Part shown: one piece after another, positions 8,996 to 16,699 of the stretch
How the letters are laid out: the number at the start of each line of letters is the position of its first letter
Position numbering within the stretch: the stretch's first letter is position 1
Origin: Fibrobacterota bacterium
Lineage (GTDB): Bacteria; Fibrobacterota; Chitinivibrionia; Chitinivibrionales; Chitinispirillaceae
DNA: 64,000 nt
Assembly: GCA_023436145.1 (NCBI GenBank)
Contig: JAEZKP010000095.1
Span: forward strand, 165,335 to 229,334
Direction: 5' to 3'
Notes under the pieces: generated by a model
What the model was told of the DNA's origin: nothing
Seen by the model: only the letters and a program-made list of their open reading frames with translations
Database searches by the model: none
Made by a program: the position numbers and the translations under genes

Positions 8996-10885
8996 TTAAA
9001 GAGATGAGATTTTTTCCAGAATATTGTTGATTCTTCTGGAGTAGGCCAGAGGATCGGGTACCATTTGACCTTCGGCAATAAGAGCCTGTTCAAAGAGAAG
9101 TTTTGCCCATTCCTCCAGTTCAGGATCTTTTGCATCCTTTTCATATCTGGAATTCATGTTTTGCAGTATCGGATGTTCTGCGTTTATTTCCAGGATGCGT
9201 TTTGATTGGGGCACTTCCTGACCCATGGCTTTCATGAGTTTTTCCATGTGTGCGCCCATGGCGTTTTCATCAGCAACAAGGCAGGCGGGACTGTCTTTGA
9301 GGCGGGTGGTGATTCTGACCTCTTTGACCGAATCAGAGAGAATGTTTTTAATCCGTTCAGAGAGCTTTTTAAATTTGGATTCTGCTTTTTTCTTTGCAGA
9401 TTGCTCTTCTTTGTCTAATTCTCCCAAATCAAGGTCGCCCTGAGTTACCGATTTGAGCTGTTTACCTTCGAAATTATAGATATCCTGGATTATGAATTCG
9501 TCGATAGGATCTACCAGGTAAAGAACCTCTATGCTTTTAGCCTTGAATATTTCCAGATGAGGGCTTTTCTCCACGATCTCCCGGTTATCGCCTGTGATGT
9601 AGTAGATCTCTTTCTGATCGGGCCGCATTCTTTCGACATAGGTCTTTAAGGAGACCAGATCGTCTTTTGATGTTCCCATGGAGGATTGGAAGCGGACGAT
9701 TTCCAGAAGTTTATCTTTGTTTTCGTAGTCGATGTGCAGACCTTCTTTGAGAACCGGTCCGAATTCGTTCCAGAAAGACTTGTAATTTTCCGGCTCGTTT
9801 TCTGCCATCTCTTTTAATTTGCCAAGCACTTTACCGACTATGGCTTTTCTGATCCGGTCGATTATCGGATTTTTCTGAAGTATTTCGCGGGATACGTTTA
9901 AGGGGAGGTCTTCAGAGTCTACGATACCGCGCACAAAACGCAGATAATCCGGAAGCAGCTCTTTGCAATTGTCCATGATGAAAACCCGTTTGACATAGAG
10001 TTTTACTCCATGTTTGCGTTCATAGGAGAAAAGGTCAAAGGGTGCTTTTTCCGGGATAAAGAGCATCGATGAGTACTCCATGATACCTTCTGCCCGGTTG
10101 TGAAGAATTGCCAGAGGTTTACCGAATCCGCCCAGCACCTGTTGATAGAACTCCTCATACTGTTCCTGGGTGATTTCGGATGGGGCGCGTCGCCAGAGAG
10201 GTTTTGTCTGATTGACCACCTCATCTTTACCTTTATCATCAGGAAGATAGATGGGGAAGGCGATAAAGTCGGAGTATTTCTTTATAAGAGAGCGAACCTG
10301 CCAGTTCTCCAGATAGTTTTGTTCATCTTCTTTGAGGTAGATGGTAATTTCTGTGCCATGATTTTCTTTGCTGGCTTCAGAGATGGTGAATTCGCTTTCA
10401 CCTGAGGATTCCCATTGAACTGCAGGATCGGATGTGCCAGCTCTTTTGGTGATCAGTTTAACGCTGCTGGCGACCATGAATACGGAGTAGAAACCTACGC
10501 CAAATTGTCCGATCAGGTTGGAATCTGCTTTCTGATCGCCGGTCATTTTTTCCAGGAAGGCTTTAGAGCCGCTTCGGGCGATAGTTCCGATATTTTCGAT
10601 GACTTCCTGGCGGTTCATACCGATACCGTTGTCGCTGATGGTTATAGTTTTAGCGGTTTTATCCAGTTTGATATGTATGGCCAGATCGGATTCGTTGAAT
10701 TTGATCTCCGGGTTGGTGAGGGCTTCGAAGCGAAGTTTATCCAGCGCATCGGAAGCGTTGGAGATAAGTTCACGCAGGAATACTTCTTTATGGCTGTAAA
10801 GCGCATGGATCATCAGATGAAGCAGTTGTTTGGCTTCAGTTTGAAATTCCATATGCTGGGGGGTAGCGGCAGTGGTTTCTGTCAT
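8996..10885 (-). CDS. htpG: Molecular chaperone HtpG (Hsp90)
   Basis: 629 residues, normal length. The N-terminal GHKL ATPase has all its motifs: FLRELISNASDALDKLRF (Glu/Asn box), ISDNGIGM and GQFGVGFYSVFM. The middle client-binding region and the C-terminal dimerisation region (ending AYSRRINNILEKI) are both present. HtpG is an ATP-driven dimeric cytosolic chaperone that works with DnaK on stress-denatured and some native clients. The ribosome binding site AGGAGG lies 7 bases before the ATG. A terminator follows the gene. Confidence 0.97.
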   Translation of the reverse strand: MTETTAATPQHMEFQTEAKQLLHLMIHALYSHKEVFLRELISNASDALDKLRFEALTNPEIKFNESDLAIHIKLDKTAKTITISDNGIGMNRQEVIENIGTIARSGSKAFLEKMTGDQKADSNLIGQFGVGFYSVFMVASSVKLITKRAGTSDPAVQWESSGESEFTISEASKENHGTEITIYLKEDEQNYLENWQVRSLIKKYSDFIAFPIYLPDDKGKDEVVNQTKPLWRRAPSEITQEQYEEFYQQVLGGFGKPLAILHNRAEGIMEYSSMLFIPEKAPFDLFSYERKHGVKLYVKRVFIMDNCKELLPDYLRFVRGIVDSEDLPLNVSREILQKNPIIDRIRKAIVGKVLGKLKEMAENEPENYKSFWNEFGPVLKEGLHIDYENKDKLLEIVRFQSSMGTSKDDLVSLKTYVERMRPDQKEIYYITGDNREIVEKSPHLEIFKAKSIEVLYLVDPIDEFIIQDIYNFEGKQLKSVTQGDLDLGELDKEEQSAKKKAESKFKKLSERIKNILSDSVKEVRITTRLKDSPACLVADENAMGAHMEKLMKAMGQEVPQSKRILEINAEHPILQNMNSRYEKDAKDPELEEWAKLLFEQALIAEGQMVPDPLAYSRRINNILEKISSL

Positions 10886-11096
10886 ATAATACCTCCTGTT
10901 TTGTGGTATGTTTGACGTATATAATTGGGTTTTTAGTTTTTGAATAATTTGGTAATCGCTAAAAATAACATTTGGTTGGAGAAATTTGAAGAGTGATCGG
11001 AGAGGGGAAAAAAAGGAATACTAAAAGGTAGATCTGAACGTAATTGTTGTTTGCCCTACCACGGATATTATTTTCACTTAAGGGGTTAAATTTTTA

Positions 11097-12005
11097 ATGA
11101 ACAAGTATTTGGCAGGTGTTATACTAATAGGTGTTATGATGCAGAGTGCGCTGGCTCAGGAAATTCCATTGCCACAGGATCTGGTTTCGGTGCCGGAGAG
11201 CAGTTCTACGTTAATGGGTATGGTTAGGGCGGGGATAATGTCTGGGGTGGTGCCTGGAGCAGCACAGCTGATACAAAAGCGTTACTTTATGGCTGGTACA
11301 TTTCTTGCGTTTGAAGCGGTTAGTGGTTCAGTTGCCTATCACTATTACCAGAAAAACCACGAATTGCTGGATTTGGCCCGAAATTACAGAATAGAAGCTC
11401 TGGCTGATTCGGGTAGAGACAGTGCATTTTCTTTTGAGGAGTCATTTTTAGCGCAACAGGATGCCCGATTAGCAAAATACAGGATGTATAATGCTATTAC
11501 GCTGACTGTGGGGGGGTATTTATTTAACATTCTGGATGCAATCGACGGCAGCATAGTGGATAAGCCTAAAAGCAGAAACCCGGCGGTGGCGGGGTGGCTG
11601 GCGGCTATTCCCGGGGCGGGGTTGGGCCAGATTTACAATAGGAAGTTCTCCAAAGCCGGTCTTTTTATTATGGGTCAGCTTACTCTGGGAGCTTTGGCCT
11701 TTAACAATCACCGGCTGATGCAACATGCGGAAAGTGAGAATGCGCGTTTACTGAGATTGCGGGATCAGTCCGATATCGGTGCTGAGCTTTATAGTTCATA
11801 CAATCGCGAATGGGATTTCCTGCGTAATTCAGCGTTCCGTAAGAGAAACACTTATTTGTGGTATTCACTTATATTGTACTTTGTTAATATTTTCGATGCA
11901 GTCGTGGATGCGCATTTAAGTGATTATGGCCAGAAGATGAGAGTGTACCCTGATCTTTCTTTGCAAAGCGGTGGTGCCCAGTTGAACTTGAATGTAAATT
12001 TCTGA
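11097..12005 (+). CDS. DUF5683-like membrane protein
   Basis: 302 residues with a signal peptide (MNKYLAGVILIGVMMQSALA). Two similar modules follow: AGIMSGVVPGAAQLIQKRYFMAGTF and AIPGAGLGQIYNRKFSKAGLF. Each has the Pro-Gly-x-Gly-Gln-x-Tyr-x-(R/K)-(K/R) pattern of DUF5683-type integral membrane proteins, followed by hydrophobic helices (VGGYLFNILDAID, SLILYFVNIFDAVVDA). The internal duplication is clear by eye. The function of the family is unknown. It directly precedes the LacI-type regulator (33-bp gap), so co-transcription is likely. Confidence 0.65.
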   Translation: MNKYLAGVILIGVMMQSALAQEIPLPQDLVSVPESSSTLMGMVRAGIMSGVVPGAAQLIQKRYFMAGTFLAFEAVSGSVAYHYYQKNHELLDLARNYRIEALADSGRDSAFSFEESFLAQQDARLAKYRMYNAITLTVGGYLFNILDAIDGSIVDKPKSRNPAVAGWLAAIPGAGLGQIYNRKFSKAGLFIMGQLTLGALAFNNHRLMQHAESENARLLRLRDQSDIGAELYSSYNREWDFLRNSAFRKRNTYLWYSLILYFVNIFDAVVDAHLSDYGQKMRVYPDLSLQSGGAQLNLNVNF

Positions 12006-12037
12006 ACCGGGTTGATAATATTGAAGGATGGTGAAGT

Positions 12038-13033
12038 ATGACAGTGACTCTTAAAGACATTGCAGAGCGAGCAGGGGTGACCTCCGCGACTGTTTCCATG
12101 GTGATTAACAACAAACCAAACATTTCTGATGCTACCCGCAAGAAAGTTCTTAAGATTGCCAAAGAGCTTAATTATTATCCTAATGTTATTGCCCGGGGAT
12201 TAGCTACCAAGAAATCAAACTCCATAGGGGTTATTGTTCCCAATCTGGCATCTTCGTTTGTGGTGAGAGTACTTCAGGGGATTAAGTCCACCAATCGCGA
12301 TATCGAATATACGGTTCAGCTTTTTGATACAGTGGGGCAGAAGGAGAATGAGTCGCAGCTTTTTCAGCGCTTAGCCAGGGAGAGGCGAATTGACGGGGTC
12401 ATCCTTATAAGTTCCACTGTTACCGATGAGGAGCTTAATATTTTCCGGGAGGAGAGTGTTCCCAGTATTATTGTGGCCCGCAGATGTGAAAATCTGGATT
12501 CTGTTTATGTCAATAATGAGCAGGGTGCTTTCGATGCTACCGATTATCTTATAGGTAAAGGACACCGGTCCATCGCCTGTATAACCAGTTACAAGCATGG
12601 TGCGGCTACCGAGGATCGTCTTCAGGGTTACAAAAACGCTCTTCGGCATCATAATATAGAGTTTCGCCCGGAGCTGGTCTTTACTGTTGAAGATGATGTG
12701 ATGAATTACGGGATAGAGGTGTTTGATAAGCTTATCTCTATAGAGCCTTCGGTTACTGCGGTGTTTGTGCCCGCGGGTGACATGGTGGCGATTGGTATTA
12801 TAAAGGAGGCAAAGCATCGGGGGATAAAGGTGCCTTCTGAGTTGGCGGTGGTGGGGTATGATGATATTCCGGCGGCAGAGGTGATTGAGCCGGCGCTTAC
12901 CACTGTTCGTCAGCCCAAGCTGGAGATGGGGGATTATGCTATAAATATGATTGTGGATAAGATTGAGGGAAGGGAATCCGGGATAAAGCACAAGGAGCTT
13001 CCGACCAAGATAATTATCCGCGAATCTGCCTGA
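12038..13033 (+). CDS. LacI family transcriptional regulator
   Basis: 331 residues. The N-terminal helix-turn-helix and hinge are classic: TLKDIAERAGVTSATVSMVI then RKKVLKIAKELNYYPN. The periplasmic-binding-protein-like sugar-sensing domain follows (SNSIGVIVPNLASSFVVRVL, GYDDIPAAEVIEPALTTVRQP). It probably represses sugar-use genes. The ligand is not predictable and no transporter lies beside it. The ATG is preceded by GGATGGTGAAG. The gene is followed by the non-coding stretch that leads to tmRNA. Confidence 0.93.
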   Translation: MTVTLKDIAERAGVTSATVSMVINNKPNISDATRKKVLKIAKELNYYPNVIARGLATKKSNSIGVIVPNLASSFVVRVLQGIKSTNRDIEYTVQLFDTVGQKENESQLFQRLARERRIDGVILISSTVTDEELNIFREESVPSIIVARRCENLDSVYVNNEQGAFDATDYLIGKGHRSIACITSYKHGAATEDRLQGYKNALRHHNIEFRPELVFTVEDDVMNYGIEVFDKLISIEPSVTAVFVPAGDMVAIGIIKEAKHRGIKVPSELAVVGYDDIPAAEVIEPALTTVRQPKLEMGDYAINMIVDKIEGRESGIKHKELPTKIIIRESA

Positions 13034-13262
13034 AAAAGTGGTCTTTAGGGGTCTGAAAATTAAATAAGCGGCCCCGTTTACCGTATTATATATTGATGAC
13101 GGGTTTTAAAGGCGGTTTAAAAACCACCGCGATCTTTGATTTTAAAGACATCCTGAAGCACATTCGGATCAGAAATTTCTGGTTTTTTATTTTAAAAGGA
13201 TCACAATTTTCTGATTTCAGAGGTTCTGGTTGATTTATAAGGGAAATTTCATGAATCGGATA

Positions 13263-13704
13263 AATCCTGATCGCATTTGGATTAATTTACATATAGATTT
13301 CTTTTCTTATAATCAAAAATCTATAATCTGGAATTAATCCCGATTAGATATTGATTAATTTAGCATATAGATTTTTTCTCTTAAATCAAAAATCTATAAT
13401 CCGAAAATAAATCCCGATCAGATATTGATTAATTTAGCATATAGATTCTTTTTTTTTAAATCAAAAATCTATAATCCGGAATTAATCCCGATCACATATT
13501 GATTGAATTTACATATAGATTCTTTCTCTTAAATCAAAAATCTATAATCCGGAATTAACCCTGATCACATATTGATCAAATTTACATATAGATTCTTTCT
13601 CTTAAATCAAAAATCTATAATCCGGAATTAACCCTGATCACATATTGATCAAATTTACATATAGATTCTTTCTCTTTAAATCTAAAATCTCAAATCCGAA
13701 ATCT
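13263..13704. repeat. Six tandem copies of a 73-74 bp palindrome-bearing repeat
   Basis: The marker CATATAGATT occurs at 13290, 13364, 13438, 13512, 13585 and 13658 (spacing 74, 74, 74, 73, 73). Each unit contains an inverted pair TATAGATT...AATCTATA (except the degenerate last copy) and a GATC-containing block (TGATCACATATTGATC in the later copies). The copies become more alike toward ssrA, and the array ends about 12 bases before it. Bases 13034-13262 hold no gene. Confidence 0.85.
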
Positions 13705-13716
13705 CAAATTCTTTTC

Positions 13717-14067
13717 GGGGGTGTACTGGCTTTCGACGGGGAACAGGAGATATTGGGTTGCATGTCGAGGATATCGGTTGGCCTCGTAAATCATCCGATA
13801 AACTTATAATTGCCGAAGATTATTCTTTCGCAATGGCTGCCTAATTAAAGGTGGCGACCTGGTCAGGGATCGCGCTTATTTTTGACCGGGCAAATTAAGG
13901 CGCTGGTTTGGCAGAGGGTATCGGCTGTCAGGCGAGATTACGATACTGGCCTTTTGGTTAGCGTGTTCTTCCGCGCATCAGAGGGTGAGATTTAAAAAGA
14001 AGAACTAAACATGTAGTGGCCCGTATTGATGGTTTTTCGGACAGGGGTTCAACTCCCCTCACCTCCA
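13717..14067 (+). ncRNA. ssrA: tmRNA (transfer-messenger RNA)
   Basis: The 5' end GGGGGUGUACUGGCUUUCGACGGG aligns base for base with the universal tmRNA start. It pairs as a 7-bp acceptor stem with CACCUCC at 14060-14066, leaving A14067 as discriminator; CCA is not encoded. The conserved GCAUGUCGAGG and UUGGCCUCGUAAA segments are present. The T-arm GGACAGGGGUUCAACUCCCCUC lies at the 3' end. The tag frame starts at GCC 13812 and reads AEDYSFAMAA before TAA (13842-13844). tmRNA rescues stalled ribosomes with SmpB and tags the peptide for proteolysis. Its 3' end doubles as the prophage attachment site. Confidence 0.96.
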
Positions 14068-14068
14068 T
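14049..14068 (+). other. attL (20-bp core in tmRNA T-arm/acceptor)
   Basis: TCAACTCCCCTCACCTCCAT is identical to 62650-62669. It covers the tmRNA T-loop 3' half and acceptor strand, so integration keeps ssrA intact. Confidence 0.93.
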
Positions 14069-14077
14069 TTAAGTTTT

Positions 14078-14107
14078 AAGGCACTTCTCCGCAAGTGCCT
14101 TTTTTAT
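14078..14107 (+). terminator. Rho-independent terminator behind ssrA
   Basis: AAGGCACTT and AAGTGCCTT form a 9-bp stem with a CTCCGC loop, followed by a T-run. It lies on the prophage side of attL, so the integrated phage supplies the tmRNA terminator. Confidence 0.85.
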
Positions 14108-14162
14108 ATCAAAAACCGCGAAATTCCCACTAAAAACCGCATTTTTCTTTCATTTTTCGCAA

Positions 14163-14251
14163 TTGCTGCAGCAAGAATCTATATTCATATTTCAGGGTAT
14201 TTTCCTATGTTTTTGGTAGCTTTCTAAAAGTTTTGCTGTAGTTTTGCTGCA
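14163..14251. promoter_or_regulatory. Probable integrase arm-type sites, left end
   Basis: TTGCTGCA or TTGCTGTA occurs at 14163-14170, 14233-14240 and 14244-14251, between attL and the integrase gene. Two further copies lie just inside attR (62565, 62576). The position on both sides of the core is that expected of integrase arm sites in attP. Confidence 0.5.
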
Positions 14252-14285
14252 TAAATTCTGTGTCTGAAAGGATGGAAAAAAGAGT

Positions 14286-15347
14286 ATGGCAACCAGATTT
14301 CAGCGGGGGGCAACCTGGTATATAAGATACAAAGGTGCCGATGGGAAATGGAAGAATTATTCCTGTGGGAAGCAGGCAACCGCAAATGATGCCGAAATTG
14401 TCCGGAAAAAATTTGATGCAGAGGAGTTAAACCGAAAGCATGATATCTGTGTCCGGATCCTGGATACAAACATCATCGAGCAGCTTAAAGAATACCGGAA
14501 AACCGAAATTCCTAAAAGCCGGACCGGAGTCCTGAAGAGTGCCAAATCTACCCAGCGATATCAGGCAATAGTCGATAACTTCATTCACTTCCTGGAAGAT
14601 ATTAATAAAAGAAAGTATTCAGAAATAAAAGAGCAGGACGTTCAAAAATTCTTTGATTATCTGGTAATAGATAAAAAGAGATCCACTTCCACACTTTCCA
14701 AACACCGGGAAGTACTTATAAAGTTTTATGACTGGTCGATTGAAAAGTTCTACTGCACAAATAATCCTGTAAAAGTAATCCAGACATTTAAGCGCAAAAA
14801 AAGCATTCCCAGGTATTTCTCGGAAGCCGAACTTCAGAAAATTTTCGATGCAGCCAAAGGCCAGTATAAAAACATCTTTAAATTTCTTTATCTTACCGGG
14901 CTTCGAGCCGGTGAATTGGGAAATCTGAAATGGACTGATTATATCGAATCAGAAGGGCATATTGTGATCCGGGTCCTGGAGGGGAATAAGACAAAGAGGG
15001 AAGAGATCGTACCGCTTAATAAAGATGCTGTGGCGATCCTGGAAGCACAGAAGGAGCTTCGGCGTTCTCCGGATTCTCATATATATGTTTTCACCAATGA
15101 ATCTGGAAAAAAGCTCGATGATGCAAATCTGTATAGGAATTTAGGGACAATACTTAAGAATGAGAAGATTACCGATGCAAAGGTCCATACTTTCAGGCAT
15201 ACATGTGCATCTCATCTGGTGATTAAGGGTGTTTCTTTATATATAGTAAAAGAAATCTTAAGGCATGCATCAATAAAAGAAACAGAAATCTATGCACATT
15301 TGAGTAAAGAGGCAATTAGTACGGCTATTCAGATGCTTAGAATATAA
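14286..15347 (+). CDS. int: Phage tyrosine recombinase (integrase)
   Basis: 353 residues with an N-terminal arm-binding/SAM-like core-binding part and a C-terminal catalytic domain. The catalytic residues are all visible: Arg207 in TGLRAGELG, His301 and Arg304 in HTFRHTC, His327 in RHASIKET, and nucleophile Tyr336 in EIYAHL. It catalyses site-specific integration and excision at the tmRNA 3' end, the usual target class for this family. It is transcribed away from attL and lies 217 bp inside it. Candidate arm sites overlap its upstream region, which allows self-regulation. Confidence 0.95.
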   Translation: MATRFQRGATWYIRYKGADGKWKNYSCGKQATANDAEIVRKKFDAEELNRKHDICVRILDTNIIEQLKEYRKTEIPKSRTGVLKSAKSTQRYQAIVDNFIHFLEDINKRKYSEIKEQDVQKFFDYLVIDKKRSTSTLSKHREVLIKFYDWSIEKFYCTNNPVKVIQTFKRKKSIPRYFSEAELQKIFDAAKGQYKNIFKFLYLTGLRAGELGNLKWTDYIESEGHIVIRVLEGNKTKREEIVPLNKDAVAILEAQKELRRSPDSHIYVFTNESGKKLDDANLYRNLGTILKNEKITDAKVHTFRHTCASHLVIKGVSLYIVKEILRHASIKETEIYAHLSKEAISTAIQMLRI

Positions 15348-15433
15348 ATATACTAATCTTTTTTGACAAAATTTGCTGTAATGATATAATTTATATAAAC
15401 ATAAATGTCAAATCTAAAAAGCATTAGGTTCAG

Positions 15434-16699
15434 ATGATTTCTATTCCTGAAAAAATAAAAAAATTTAATTTTGAAGATGTTCCAGTTGATTCTTTTTGGA
15501 ATATTGGTGATGAACAAGAACTGAAAATACATCATATTCACTCTTATCCAGCAAAATTTCCAGCGTTTATTACAACCAAAGCGTTAGGCTATGCAAAAAA
15601 AATAGGCTACAATGTAAATTACGTAGCGGATATTTTTTGTGGCTGTGGAACAACTGCATTTGAAGCTAGACGAAATAATATTTCGTTTTGGGGATGCGAT
15701 ATAAATCCAGTTGCAACTCTTATCGCCAAAACAAAAAGTCAAAAATATCAATTAAAACGATTGAATGGTTATTATGAAGAAATTGTTAACACGTTTACAA
15801 AAACATTGACTGTTAATCAATTTTTAAATGGAAACGAACGATTAAAATATTGGTATCATCCTACACAGTATAACGATCTGGCGCTGTTAAAAACTATAAT
15901 TTTAGAAAAGATACCTGAAAATAGTAAGTATAAAACATTTTTTCTTTGTGCGTTTTCCAACATATTAAAAATTACATCCAAGTGGTTAACAAAATCTATA
16001 AAGCCACAAACTGATCCTAATAAAAAATGTGCTGATGTTTTAAAAGCGTTTGTAAAACAATGTAATTTGATGTTTTCTGCATTAAAAGAATTAGAGAATT
16101 ATTCTGATTCGAAATCGGAAATTATAACAGACAATTTTCTAAGCAACTCGAGAAAACCTGAAGTTGATATGATAATTACTAGTCCGCCTTATGTAACTTC
16201 GTATGAGTATGCAGATTTACACCAGCTTTCCGCATTATGGTTAGATTTCACTGATGATTATCGGAAATTGCGTGATGGATCGATTGGCAGTCAGCATAAT
16301 ATTTATAATTTTGCACATGAATTTAAGCTTCTTAATGATACTGGGAATGAAATAGTTTCGCTATTGTTAAATTCGGACAAGTCACAGGCACGATCCGTAG
16401 CAAGATATTTTTTAGACATGCAAATTGTTGCTAAAAAATCATACGACATGTTAAGCTGTGGTGGAATAGCATTATTTGTAATAGGAAATACTGAATATAA
16501 AAACGTGCGAATTGATAATGCGAAACACCTCTCCGAATCATTATATAAAGCTGGTTTTTCTTCAGTATTGGCAACAAAAAGGAAAATCATTAACAAAATA
16601 TTAACTCCATACCGTGACTCTATCGGAAAATTTACATCAGATTCAAATGGTCGTAAAATATATAGTGAAGAATTCATTCTGATTGGAAATAAAAATTAA
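15434..16699 (+). CDS. DNA methyltransferase (SPPY type), first gene of cargo operon
   Basis: 421 residues. The N-terminal HSYPAKFPAFI precedes SAM-binding motif I DIFCGCGTTA (66-75) and motif II GCDINPVA. The catalytic motif IV is TSPPY (249-253), which points to N4-cytosine or N6-adenine methylation in amino-methyltransferases. No restriction nuclease gene lies next to it. Its stop codon overlaps the next ATG (TAATG), so it is coupled to the GHKL protein. The DNA is clearly A+T-rich compared with the phage structural genes, suggesting separate acquisition. Target sequence unknown. Confidence 0.85.
   Translation: MISIPEKIKKFNFEDVPVDSFWNIGDEQELKIHHIHSYPAKFPAFITTKALGYAKKIGYNVNYVADIFCGCGTTAFEARRNNISFWGCDINPVATLIAKTKSQKYQLKRLNGYYEEIVNTFTKTLTVNQFLNGNERLKYWYHPTQYNDLALLKTIILEKIPENSKYKTFFLCAFSNILKITSKWLTKSIKPQTDPNKKCADVLKAFVKQCNLMFSALKELENYSDSKSEIITDNFLSNSRKPEVDMIITSPPYVTSYEYADLHQLSALWLDFTDDYRKLRDGSIGSQHNIYNFAHEFKLLNDTGNEIVSLLLNSDKSQARSVARYFLDMQIVAKKSYDMLSCGGIALFVIGNTEYKNVRIDNAKHLSESLYKAGFSSVLATKRKIINKILTPYRDSIGKFTSDSNGRKIYSEEFILIGNKN

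Noticed and set aside
13263..13704. CRISPR-like regular array
   Set aside because: The whole 73-74 bp unit is repeated, with no variable spacers, and no cas genes are near. It is a plain tandem repeat.
15434..16699. Ordinary restriction-modification system
   Set aside because: No restriction endonuclease is beside the methylase; its partners are the GHKL and receiver proteins.
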